Assembly: GCF_016287535.1 (NCBI RefSeq)
Contig: NZ_JAEFAJ010000036.1
Span: 1 to 36,334 of the forward strand
Origin: Ruminococcus sp.
GTDB lineage: Bacteria; Bacillota; Clostridia; Oscillospirales; Ruminococcaceae
DNA length: 36,334 bases
Direction: 5' to 3'
The notes under the pieces are model-generated. The model was not told where the DNA came from, did not search any database, and worked only from the letters and a program-made list of their open reading frames with translations. Position 1 is the stretch's first letter; the number at the start of each line of letters is the position of its first letter. Shown here in pieces: positions 23,632 to 31,434 of this stretch. A program made the position numbers and the translations under genes.

Positions 23632-26118
23632 TTAGCCCATTACTATTTCAACTTCATGTGTGCCGCCGCTGCATACAGGGATCACACAGCCCTCTACTGC
23701 CTTGCCGTCAACTGTCATAGTCTTTACGCCCTTGCATACGTGTGAGGGGTTCTTGACTGTGATATTGAAGGTAGCGCCTCTGAATTTACGTACCGCTGTG
23801 AAGCCGTCCCACTCATGAGGAATGGAGGGGTCTACCTTGAGTCCGTCAAATACAGGCTGTACACCCAGAATATACTGGGATATAGCTACCATGTTCCATG
23901 CAGCTGTACCTGTGAGCCATGAGTTCTTGCCCTGACCGAAGTTCTTTGCGTCCTTGCCGCCGATCATCTGTCCGTATACATAAGGCTCTGTCTTGTGGAT
24001 ATCAGATGTTTCCTCAGTGAATGCAGGTGCGATCTTTGAGTAATACTCAAATGCCTTGTCACCTCTGCCTGCGTAAGCCTCGGCACAGATTATCCATGCG
24101 TTGTTGTGTGTGAATATACCTGCGTTCTCCTTGTATCCGCCGGGATATGTGGAGATCTCGCCGTACTGGATATAGTACTTTGTGAATGCAGGATTATTGA
24201 GAACAAGACCGAACTCGCAGTTGAGGTACTTGTCAATGGAGTTGAGGGTCTTGATATCTGCGCCCTGATCCTTGCCGATCTCTGACATAACTGCGAAGCC
24301 CTGAGGCTCAATGAAGATCTTGCCTTCCTCGCACTCTTTGGAGCCCATCTTCTCTCCGTTTGCGTCGTAGGCTCTGATGAACCAGTCGCCGTCGAATGCG
24401 GATTCCATAACATTCTTCTTCATCTTGTCGATCTCAGCCTGAGCCTTTGCAGCTTCGTCCTTCTTGCCGAGGTGCTCCAAGATGCCTACGAATGCAGGTC
24501 CTGTGTATGTGAAGAGGGCTGCAACGAATGCAGACTCAGCTATCTTGGAATAGCCGCCCTCTGCCTTGAACTTGGGATTGGTGTAGGTCTGGAAGGACTC
24601 GCCGGGTGTGTCTGAGAAGCATGAAAGGTTGATACAGTCGTTCCAGTCAGCTCTCATAGCAAGCGGGAGACCGTGGGGTCCGAGATTGTTTACTATATGA
24701 TAGAAGGAAACATTGAGGTGCTCCAGCATTGTGTGCTTGCCGTTCGGGTCGTCGTCGAAGGGAACATTTGCGTCAAGTATGCTCCAGTCGCCTGTTTCCT
24801 TGATATATGCCGCAACGGAAAGAATCATCCAGAGCGGATCGTCCGAGAAGTCGCCGCCGATATCAGCGTTGCCCTTCTTTGTAAGAGGCTGGTACTGGTG
24901 GTAGCAGCCGCCGTCTGAAAGCTGTGTGGAGGCAATGTCGATAAGTCTCTCTCTTGCGCGCTCAGGTATCTGGTGTACAAAGCCGAGGATATCCTGGTTG
25001 GAGTCACGGAAGCCCATTCCACGACCGATACCGCTCTCGAAGTATGAAGCGGAACGTGAAAGGTTGAAGGTCACCATGCACTGGTACTGGTTCCAGATAT
25101 TTACCATGCGGTTTACCTTGTCGTCAGGTGTATTGACATTGAATATGGAAAGGAGATCCTCCCATGTGCTGCGGAGCTCTGCAAGACCTGCTGCGACCTT
25201 TTCAGGTGTGTTGTACTTCTCAATCATTGCGTAAGCCTTCTCCTTGTTGAGTACCCATGTCTCTCTTGTAAGGAGATTTGCAGGCTTTTCAGCAGCGAAT
25301 TTCTTGTCCTGAGGATTCTCTGCGTAACCGAGGATATAGATAAGCGTTTTGGACTCGCCGGGTGCGAGAGTTACCTTCTTGTAGTGTGAAGCTACAGGAG
25401 ACCAGCCGTCCGCAAAGGAGTTGGAGGGCTTATCTGCCTTGACTGTTGCAGGATTGTCCCAGCCGTTGTATATGCTTCCGAGGAATGAATCGCGGTCTGT
25501 ATCGTAGCCGTCGATATCATCGTTGACAGTATAGAAAGCGTAGTGATTACGTCTGTCCCTGTACTCTGTTACGTGGTAGATAGTCGAGCCTTCGATCTCT
25601 ACACGGCCTGTGGAGAAGTTTCTCTGGAAGTTTGTGCAGTCGTCCTGAGCGTCCCAGAGACACCATTCAGCGATAGAGAAGATAGAGAAGCTCTTTGCTT
25701 CCTTGCTCTCGTTTGTGAGAACTACCTGCTGTACCTCTCCGTCGTAGTTCTGGGGAACGAAGAATGTTACCTCAGCCTTGAGGCCGTTCTTCTTGCCTGT
25801 GATGACTGTGTAGCCCATGCCGTGACGGCACTCGTATGAATCGAGCTCTGTCTTGACAGGCGACCAGCCTGGGTTCCAGATAGTACCATTGTCGTTGATA
25901 TAGAAATAACGTCCGCCCATATCTATAGGCACGTTGTTGTAGCGGTAACGAGTGATGCGTCTGAGGCGTGCGTCCTTATAGAAGCAGTATCCGCCTGCTG
26001 TATTAGAGATAAGTGAGAAAAATCCCTGATTTCCGAGGTAGTTTATCCACGGATAGGGAGTCTTTGGGGAATTGATAACATATTCCTTTTTAGAGTCGTC
26101 AAAAAATCCGAACTTCAT
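23632..26118 (-). CDS. Cellobiose phosphorylase (GH94)
   Basis: This 828-residue protein has the GH94 architecture: an N-terminal beta-sandwich ([13 protein letters not shown]...[25 protein letters not shown]), a linker and an (alpha/alpha)6 barrel. The catalytic region is [13 protein letters not shown] with the general acid Asp in DWND (about residue 491). The C-terminus has [22 protein letters not shown]. It splits cellobiose with phosphate into glucose 1-phosphate and glucose in the cytoplasm, saving ATP, which is characteristic of cellulolytic ruminococci. Length matches known enzymes. AAAGGAG precedes ATG 26118. Codon choice is strongly biased, suggesting high expression. It is monocistronic. 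Confidence 0.95.
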   Translation of the reverse strand: MKFGFFDDSKKEYVINSPKTPYPWINYLGNQGFFSLISNTAGGYCFYKDARLRRITRYRYNNVPIDMGGRYFYINDNGTIWNPGWSPVKTELDSYECRHGMGYTVITGKKNGLKAEVTFFVPQNYDGEVQQVVLTNESKEAKSFSIFSIAEWCLWDAQDDCTNFQRNFSTGRVEIEGSTIYHVTEYRDRRNHYAFYTVNDDIDGYDTDRDSFLGSIYNGWDNPATVKADKPSNSFADGWSPVASHYKKVTLAPGESKTLIYILGYAENPQDKKFAAEKPANLLTRETWVLNKEKAYAMIEKYNTPEKVAAGLAELRSTWEDLLSIFNVNTPDDKVNRMVNIWNQYQCMVTFNLSRSASYFESGIGRGMGFRDSNQDILGFVHQIPERARERLIDIASTQLSDGGCYHQYQPLTKKGNADIGGDFSDDPLWMILSVAAYIKETGDWSILDANVPFDDDPNGKHTMLEHLNVSFYHIVNNLGPHGLPLAMRADWNDCINLSCFSDTPGESFQTYTNPKFKAEGGYSKIAESAFVAALFTYTGPAFVGILEHLGKKDEAAKAQAEIDKMKKNVMESAFDGDWFIRAYDANGEKMGSKECEEGKIFIEPQGFAVMSEIGKDQGADIKTLNSIDKYLNCEFGLVLNNPAFTKYYIQYGEISTYPGGYKENAGIFTHNNAWIICAEAYAGRGDKAFEYYSKIAPAFTEETSDIHKTEPYVYGQMIGGKDAKNFGQGKNSWLTGTAAWNMVAISQYILGVQPVFDGLKVDPSIPHEWDGFTAVRKFRGATFNITVKNPSHVCKGVKTMTVDGKAVEGCVIPVCSGGTHEVEIVMG

Positions 26119-26174
26119 AATTCTACTCCTTTGTTTTTGGTGACAAAAGCGGTTTAAAAAATCGCATTTACATT

Positions 26175-26203
26175 ATTATACCATATAATGAATTATAATA
26201 CAA
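26175..26203 (-). promoter_or_regulatory. SigA promoter of the cellobiose phosphorylase gene
   Basis: On the minus strand TTGTAT (26198-26203), a 17-bp spacer and TATAAT (26175-26180), in a very AT-rich interval. I see no clear operator. Confidence 0.65.
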
Positions 26204-26318
26204 TAGATTATGCAAAAATTGCTATGTATTTTTTTCAAGTCTTTTTTTGTGCATTTTGTAGGAAATTCAGCCATTTGTCATAAAAAGTTCCCCGGTATTT
26301 GTGTGGAACACCGGAAAA

Positions 26319-26353
26319 GCAGAAAAAAGCAGCCTGCGCTTGATGCGCAGGCT
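26319..26353 (-). terminator. Terminator of the sigma/anti-sigma operon
   Basis: On the minus strand AGCCTGCGC and GCGCAGGCT form a 9-bp stem, followed by GCTTTTTTC. Confidence 0.88.
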
Positions 26354-26361
26354 GTATGCTG

Positions 26362-27273
26362 TCAGTCGGCAGCGACCCACTTATGTGTTGTACTTTCTTT
26401 GCCGTTCTCTGTCACTGTGACGGGACGTATCTCGTAAAGCAGCTTGCCGTCGGCGTCGAATGCCTTTCCGCAATACCAGTCGTTTCTATTGCCCATATCT
26501 GCTTCGCTGTTGTATGCGACAGCTCCGAAGCCGTTATCGTCCAGCTCCAAGATCCTTGGTTCTCCGTTTACGGTGTATTCTATGCTCCTGATACGTTTGT
26601 CAATGGCGTAGACCCCGAAAGCTCCGAAAAAGCCGTTGCCATTAACGGAAAAGCCGTGACCTTCCGAGGCTATGGGATCGTCTGCCTCAAAGGGACAGGG
26701 GTCGGTGGAATAGCCGCTTTCTACCCACATACCGATACGCGGCAGGTCGTGACGGTCTGCGTCGAAGGAATAGAATATCCTATAACCGAGATCGGGCTGC
26801 TCTACGATCATAAAGCCTACCGCGTATTTTCCGTCGCTGCTCTTTACATCGCCGAGATAGGTGTATTCTGCCTTAGGCGCGTTCCGCGCCTCCTCCTTCG
26901 TGGCGTAAAGGTCTGAGTGTATCTCCTTTACGCAGAGTTTTCCGAGACCGCGAAGAGTAAACCGCGCCCTGTCAAGATAGTTTCCTATTATGAGTATCAC
27001 AAACAGAGCTGCGATAGTGCAGAGGACCACCCGGAGAAGTATCCAGCGTGAGTGCTTCCTCAGGCGCTTTGCCGTCTTTTTGTACTGCTCTGTTTCGGCA
27101 GTGATCTCCGGTTCTTTATCAATATCAACTTTCTTTTGCATCATTTCCCACTCCTTTGCGCAGTCGGAGCATTCTGCTATATGCTCCGAAACTGCTTCCC
27201 TGCTTTTTTCGGAGGCGATGCCGTCGATGCACAGCGGCATGAGGTCCCTTATGACATCGTGTTCATATTTCAT
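26362..27273 (-). CDS. Anti-sigma factor with zinc-finger N-domain
   Basis: The chosen start is ATG 27273, 7 nt after GAGAGG and inside the end of the sigma gene; ATG 27279 is also possible. The roughly 303-residue product has an N-terminal zf-HC2 motif, H-x3-C-x2-C (HIAECSDC), that would clamp the sigma factor. A basic segment and one membrane helix (about residues 76-98) follow. The large outer domain has no recognised fold (TYLGDVKSSDGKYAVGFMIV, a Cys in STDPCPF). Overlap with the ECF sigma gene supports the pairing. The signal sensed is unknown. Confidence 0.85.
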   Translation of the reverse strand: MKYEHDVIRDLMPLCIDGIASEKSREAVSEHIAECSDCAKEWEMMQKKVDIDKEPEITAETEQYKKTAKRLRKHSRWILLRVVLCTIAALFVILIIGNYLDRARFTLRGLGKLCVKEIHSDLYATKEEARNAPKAEYTYLGDVKSSDGKYAVGFMIVEQPDLGYRIFYSFDADRHDLPRIGMWVESGYSTDPCPFEADDPIASEGHGFSVNGNGFFGAFGVYAIDKRIRSIEYTVNGEPRILELDDNGFGAVAYNSEADMGNRNDWYCGKAFDADGKLLYEIRPVTVTENGKESTTHKWVAAD

Positions 27274-27757
27274 AGCCATACCTCTCTTTCAGTGTCTTTC
27301 TCAGCTTCGCAAGCGTGCGGTTGTATATCACCGCCGCAGTACCTGAACGTATCTGTAAAAGCTGTGATATTTCGGAATAGCTTATCCCGGAGTAAAGGCG
27401 GTACTGCATTACTGACCTTGCAGGTTCGTCCAGTTCTTCTATAAGCGTGCGTATACATATGAGCATTTCACGGTCTTCTGCCGTTTCCGTCGGTGAAGGA
27501 GCGTCCGGCGGAGACTGGGTGATGTTCCTTTGCCTGACTTCCTTCCGTACATATTTATAGTAAGTATTCTTTGCTATCCTGAACAGCCATGTCTGCATGG
27601 CACATTCGCCGCGGAACCTGCTGAGAGAGAGAAACGCCTGATAGAATGTTTCCTGAGTCAGCTCTTCGGCTGCGGTTATGTCAAATGCAGTCAGCCGCAG
27701 CAGAAAGCGGTATACGTCCGGCTGATACTTCCGGAATATTTCTTCAAATACATCCAC
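27263..27757 (-). CDS. ECF-type RNA polymerase sigma factor
   Basis: The chosen start is GTG 27757, because ACGGAGGTG lies about 8 nt before it; the frame to 27841 has no site. The 164-residue product has sigma region 2 (IFRKYQPDVYRFLLRLT...AEELTQETFYQAFLSLSRFRGECAMQTWLFRIAKNTYYKYVRK) and region 4 (LDEPARSVMQYRLYSGISYSEISQLLQIRSGTAAVIYNRTLAKLRKTL). This is a classical ECF layout without region 3. It directs polymerase to a small regulon and is held by the anti-sigma factor. The promoter seen upstream is SigA-type rather than obviously autoregulated. Confidence 0.92.
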   Translation of the reverse strand: MDVFEEIFRKYQPDVYRFLLRLTAFDITAAEELTQETFYQAFLSLSRFRGECAMQTWLFRIAKNTYYKYVRKEVRQRNITQSPPDAPSPTETAEDREMLICIRTLIEELDEPARSVMQYRLYSGISYSEISQLLQIRSGTAAVIYNRTLAKLRKTLKERYGYEI

Positions 27758-27783
27758 AGGCTTCACCTCCGTTTTATTTTGTG

Positions 27784-27795
27784 CTGACCGGTCAG
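27784..27795. promoter_or_regulatory. Perfect palindrome CTGACCGGTCAG in the sigma-gene leader
   Basis: This 12-bp perfect palindrome lies between the promoter (27872-27900) and the GTG start. Its form resembles a repressor operator, for example of a TetR-type dimer, but no regulator gene for it is visible here. Confidence 0.45.
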
Positions 27796-27871
27796 TCTGT
27801 ATATTAGTACCTTTTTGAGAGGAAATATTACAGTATTTCAAAATTTTTTTCAGGGCGGAGAGCCTGTATAA

Positions 27872-27900
27872 ATTATATCAGAAAAACAATGCGGTGTAAA
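27872..27900 (-). promoter_or_regulatory. SigA promoter of the sigma/anti-sigma operon
   Basis: On the minus strand TTTACA (27895-27900), a 17-bp spacer and TATAAT (27872-27877), giving a leader of about 110 nt. Confidence 0.75.
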
Positions 27901-27928
27901 GCGGCCGCGCCGCTCTACGGAGCGTGGA

Positions 27929-27957
27929 TTGACGGACAGCCTGATCCGGGATATAAT
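27929..27957 (+). promoter_or_regulatory. SigA promoter of the HTH-desulforedoxin gene
   Basis: TTGACG (27929-27934), a 17-bp spacer and TATAAT (27952-27957), divergent from the sigma operon promoter. Confidence 0.8.
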
Positions 27958-27999
27958 ATAATCGGAACATGAAACGGAATTTTTTTAAGAGGTGATATT

Positions 28000-28593
28000 A
28001 TGGATCAGGTCAGAACAGGGGAGCTTATCAGACGTTTCAGAACTGAGCTCGGACTTACACAGAAACAGCTTGCGGAACTTATCAGCGTCAGCGACAAGGC
28101 AGTGTCAAAATGGGAGTGCGGCAACGGCTGTCCTGATATATCACTGCTCTCGGCGCTGGCTGAGGTTTTCGGCACTAATATAAGCGTTCTGCTATCGGGT
28201 GAGATAAATAAAAATGAAAGTGAGAATGGCGATATGAAAAAAATAAAATTCTATGTGTGCGGGAAATGCGGAAATATCATAACTTCAGCCTCAGGTGCGG
28301 AGATCACCTGCTGCGGTAACAGGCTTTCTGCCCTTGAGGCGGAAAAGGCTGATGAGAACGAAATGCTCAGGGTAGAGGATACAGGCGGAGAGCTGTTCGT
28401 TTCCTCCGACCACGTTATGACAAAGGAGGATTATATTTCTTTCGTGGCTTATGTGTCGGACAGCTGCGTCATGTTGTTCAGGCAGTATCCGGAGTGGAAC
28501 GTACAGTTCAACCTGCCGCTTTTCCGCTCTGGAAAACTGGTGTGGTACTGCACAAAACGCGGGCTTCTGTATCAGGATATACGCAGACATTGA
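28000..28593 (+). CDS. XRE-family regulator fused to a desulforedoxin-like metal domain
   Basis: This 197-residue protein has an N-terminal XRE helix-turn-helix (residues 7-62: IRRFRTELGLTQKQLAELISVSDKAVSKWECGNGCPDISLLSALAEVF). A linker leads to KFYVCGKCGNII...TCCGNRL (about residues 84-108), whose CxxC and CC pattern is that of desulforedoxin-type FeS4 sites. The C-terminal part (HVMTKEDYISFVAYVSD...LFRQYPEWNVQFNLP) resembles a desulfoferrodoxin-associated fold. It may sense iron or redox state (inference). AGAGGTGAT precedes ATG 28000. Confidence 0.8.
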   Translation: MDQVRTGELIRRFRTELGLTQKQLAELISVSDKAVSKWECGNGCPDISLLSALAEVFGTNISVLLSGEINKNESENGDMKKIKFYVCGKCGNIITSASGAEITCCGNRLSALEAEKADENEMLRVEDTGGELFVSSDHVMTKEDYISFVAYVSDSCVMLFRQYPEWNVQFNLPLFRSGKLVWYCTKRGLLYQDIRRH

Positions 28594-28625
28594 CACGGGG
28601 ATATGAAAAATTTTTCAAAAAGGAC

Positions 28626-28654
28626 TTGACAAATCCGCTTTTATGTGGTATAAT
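28626..28654 (+). promoter_or_regulatory. Consensus SigA promoter of the T-box transcript
   Basis: TTGACA (28626-28631), a 17-bp spacer and TATAAT (28649-28654), a full consensus match. The RNA would start about 28661, immediately before stem I of the T-box. Confidence 0.9.
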
Positions 28655-28658
28655 CCAA

Positions 28659-28927
28659 AATATAAGCTGTGATGAAGACAAGCAGAGTTTTGCCAATGTC
28701 TGCAGAGAGCCGGCGGCTGGTGCGAGCCGGTGATAAGCAATGCGATGTATCCCTTCTGAGCCGGAATGCTGAAAGTTACAGTAAGCGTTCCCGTGATTCT
28801 GCGTGAATGAAAAGGACTTGCTGGAGTCTGAAGAGGTGTACGCAATAGCGGCACAATTTGAGTGGTACCGCGGGTAATCAAGTATTGATACTCGTCTCAA
28901 AGAAATTATCTTTGAGACGAGTTTTTT
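28659..28927 (+). promoter_or_regulatory. T-box leader (tRNA-sensing riboswitch) with terminator
   Basis: Stem I begins GCT..GAAG (28660-28677), closing with CTTC.GAGC. It contains AGAGAG (28704-28709) and a distal hairpin CCGGC/GCCGG with a GGCTGGTGCGA loop. GGAATGCT/AGCGTTCC (28763-28791) forms a further stem. The T-box sequence TGGTACCGCGGG (28863-28874) is near-consensus. The terminator is a 13-bp stem starting ACTCGTCTC (28890-28922) plus TTTTTT. The specifier loop 3' side is GATGTATCC (28744-28752). TAT (Tyr) or ATC (Ile) are the best-placed codons, GTA less so. TGGT predicts a tRNA with discriminator base A, which fits all three. Confidence 0.9.
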
Positions 28928-28952
28928 ATTTTTAAAAAAAGGAGAGAGCGTT

Positions 28953-31283
28953 ATGAGCGAAAATTTGCAGAATGCAGAGGTCAGGATAAAAGAGGTCGCA
29001 GAACGAATCGCAGCTCTGCGTGAGGATCTCGGAATTTCCGTTGAAGAAATGGCTGCTGTTACGGATTATTCTGTCGATGATTACAGGAAGTTCGAGTCCG
29101 GCGAAAAGGATTTCAGCTTTACGTTTATTTACAAATGCGCTAACAGGTTCAATGTCGAGATCACCGAGCTCATGGAGGGAAGCAGTCCCGAACTCAGCGG
29201 TTATACAGTTACGCGCAGGGGCGAGGGTGTTCCGATCGTCCGCAGAAAGGGATTCGTTTATAACCGTCTTGCTGCAAAGTTCAAAAACAAAGCGGTAGAA
29301 CCTTTCCATGTCGTTATCCCTTATTCTGTTGACGCTCTTTCACAGCCGCTGCATATGGCAAGCCATGCCGGTCAGGAAATGGATATCGTTATCAGGGGAA
29401 CTCTGCGTATGACTGTCGGTTCTCATACAGAGATACTCCATGAGGGCGACTGTATCTACTACGACAGCTCTATGCCCCATGACGAGGTGGCTCTCGGCGG
29501 TGAGGACTGCGAGATATACGCCTTCGTAATGCCGCCTAAGGGCGCTACAGGTATGTCTGAGTACCATGAGCAGGTGGCAGAGCACCACCTTACAAATGTT
29601 GACAAGGCAGGTCTGCTGCACCCCGTTGCCGAGAAGTTCGTAAAGTGCGAGACCAGCAACGAAGGAATACTCAGCGCAGTTCATTTTGAAAATCAGGATA
29701 AGTTCAACTTTGCATATGACATCGTTGACGCTATGGCTGAGAAATGTCCGGATAAGACTGCTATGATATATGTTGACGTCGATCATAATGAGCGCAGATT
29801 CACATTCAAGGATATCAAGAAATATTCATGCCAGACCGCTAACTATTTCAAGTCCCTCGGTATCAAGAAAGGCGACAGGGTAATGCTTATCCTGAAGCGC
29901 CACTATCAGTTCTGGTTCTCGATAATCGCGCTGCACCGTATCGGCGCACTCGTTATCCCTGCTTCAAATATGCTCAAGGAACATGACCTTGAATACCGCT
30001 TCAATTCCGCGGAGGTCTCCGCTATCGTCTGTACCGCCGACGGCGATGTGGCTGATGAGGTCGATAAGGCAGGAGCAGTTTCTCCTTCACTCAGGACAAA
30101 GATACTCGTCAACGGTCAGCGTGAGGGCTGGCACGATTTCAACGATGAGCTCCCTGCATACAGCACACACTTTGAGCGTACTGAGGATACTCCCTGCGGC
30201 ACAGACCCTATGCTCATATTCTTCAGTTCAGGTACATCGGGAAATCCAAAGCTCGTTCTTCACAGCTATCAGTATCCCCTCGGTCATTATGTTACCGCTC
30301 GTTACTGGCAGAATGCCGACCCCAACGGTCTGCACTTCACTATATCCGATACCGGCTGGGGCAAGGCACTCTGGGGCAAGCTCTACGGTCAGTGGATGTG
30401 CGAAGCTGCTGTGTTCGTTTATGATTTCGAGCGTTTCCACGCAGACGATATCCTTCCCATGTTTAAAAAGTACAATGTTACATCCTTCTGCGCACCTCCT
30501 ACTATGTACCGTTTCTTCATAAAGGAGGACCTTTCAAAGTACGACCTCTCATCACTGAAATATGCCTGCATCGCAGGTGAGGCTCTCAATCCTGAGGTGT
30601 TCCACCAGTTCTACAAGGCAACAGGTATCAAGCTCATGGAGGGCTTCGGTCAGACCGAGACCACTCTTTCTATCGCAAATGTTGTCGGTATGGAGCCAAA
30701 GCCCGGCAGTATGGGCAAGCCCAATCCACAGTACGATGTAAGTGTGCTTCTTCCTGACGGTACTCCCGCAGGCGTCGGCGAAACAGGTGAGATCTGCATA
30801 AAACTCAAGGAAGAGGGAGTTCCCGGACTTGCGCTCTGCTACTACGGCGACGAGGAAAATACTGCCGAGACCTGGCGCGATGGCTTCTACCATACAGGCG
30901 ATACCGCATGGGTGGATGAGGACGGCTATTTCTGGTATGTGGGCAGAGTCGATGACGTTATCAAGTCCTCAGGCTACCGTATCGGACCTTTCGAGATCGA
31001 AAGCGTTCTCATGGAGCTTCCATATGTCCTCGAATGCGCAGTAACAGGCGTTCCTGATGAGATAAGAGGCCAGGTCGTTAAAGCGACTATCGTTCTCACT
31101 AAGGGTACATCAGGCTCGGATGAGCTTGTGAAGGAGATAAAGGAATACGTCAAGAACCGTACCGCTCCTTACAAGTATCCCCGTGTAGTGGAGTTCGTGG
31201 AAGAACTTCCGAAAACAGTCGGCAGCGGCAAGATCCGCCGTGCTGCAATACGCGAAATGGATAAGGCTAAATATCAGAAGTAA
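28953..31283 (+). CDS. HTH-cupin-acyl-CoA synthetase fusion (MACS-like), T-box controlled
   Basis: This 776-residue protein has three parts. An XRE-type helix-turn-helix covers about residues 14-70. A cupin covers about 120-200 (HMASHAGQEMDIVIRGTLRMTVG...EGDCIYYDSSMPHDEVA). A full AMP-binding acyl-CoA synthetase covers about 240-770, with FFSSGTSGNPK (about 423-433), GFGQTET (about 563), YHTGDTAWVDEDGY, GRVDDVIKSSGYRIG (about 663) and the catalytic Lys in GSGKIRR (about 759). DTGWGKALWGKLYGQW is typical of the medium-chain/branched or aromatic acid (MACS) group. It would activate a carboxylic acid with ATP and CoA. AAAGGAG precedes ATG 28953. Substrate is inferred only. Confidence 0.9.
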   Translation: MSENLQNAEVRIKEVAERIAALREDLGISVEEMAAVTDYSVDDYRKFESGEKDFSFTFIYKCANRFNVEITELMEGSSPELSGYTVTRRGEGVPIVRRKGFVYNRLAAKFKNKAVEPFHVVIPYSVDALSQPLHMASHAGQEMDIVIRGTLRMTVGSHTEILHEGDCIYYDSSMPHDEVALGGEDCEIYAFVMPPKGATGMSEYHEQVAEHHLTNVDKAGLLHPVAEKFVKCETSNEGILSAVHFENQDKFNFAYDIVDAMAEKCPDKTAMIYVDVDHNERRFTFKDIKKYSCQTANYFKSLGIKKGDRVMLILKRHYQFWFSIIALHRIGALVIPASNMLKEHDLEYRFNSAEVSAIVCTADGDVADEVDKAGAVSPSLRTKILVNGQREGWHDFNDELPAYSTHFERTEDTPCGTDPMLIFFSSGTSGNPKLVLHSYQYPLGHYVTARYWQNADPNGLHFTISDTGWGKALWGKLYGQWMCEAAVFVYDFERFHADDILPMFKKYNVTSFCAPPTMYRFFIKEDLSKYDLSSLKYACIAGEALNPEVFHQFYKATGIKLMEGFGQTETTLSIANVVGMEPKPGSMGKPNPQYDVSVLLPDGTPAGVGETGEICIKLKEEGVPGLALCYYGDEENTAETWRDGFYHTGDTAWVDEDGYFWYVGRVDDVIKSSGYRIGPFEIESVLMELPYVLECAVTGVPDEIRGQVVKATIVLTKGTSGSDELVKEIKEYVKNRTAPYKYPRVVEFVEELPKTVGSGKIRRAAIREMDKAKYQK

Positions 31284-31316
31284 GATATATCAGCGTTATT
31301 TCAATAAGTAAATGAT

Positions 31317-31356
31317 AAAGTCCTCACAGACAAAACTGTGAGGACTATGTTGTTTT
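31317..31356 (+). terminator. Terminator of the acyl-CoA synthetase gene
   Basis: AGTCCTCACAG and CTGTGAGGACT form a perfect 11-bp stem with a 6-nt loop, followed by the imperfect T-rich ATGTTGTTTTATT. Confidence 0.7.
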
Positions 31357-31375
31357 ATTCAGATAAACACATTAA

Positions 31376-31425
31376 CGTGAATATCACGCCAGCTTAGTAT
31401 CCTACGCTTAGTAGACTTTGCGTAA
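31376..31425. other. Candidate left end (attachment region) of the mobile element
   Basis: The sequence between the chromosomal terminator and the recombinase stop contains the palindrome CGTGA-ATA-TCACG (31376-31388) and an inverted TACGC...GCGTA pair (31403-31424). Large serine recombinases act on short imperfect palindromes that often lie beside their gene. The right end lies outside the window, so the core cannot be defined. Confidence 0.35.
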
Positions 31426-31434
31426 AGGTATTCT

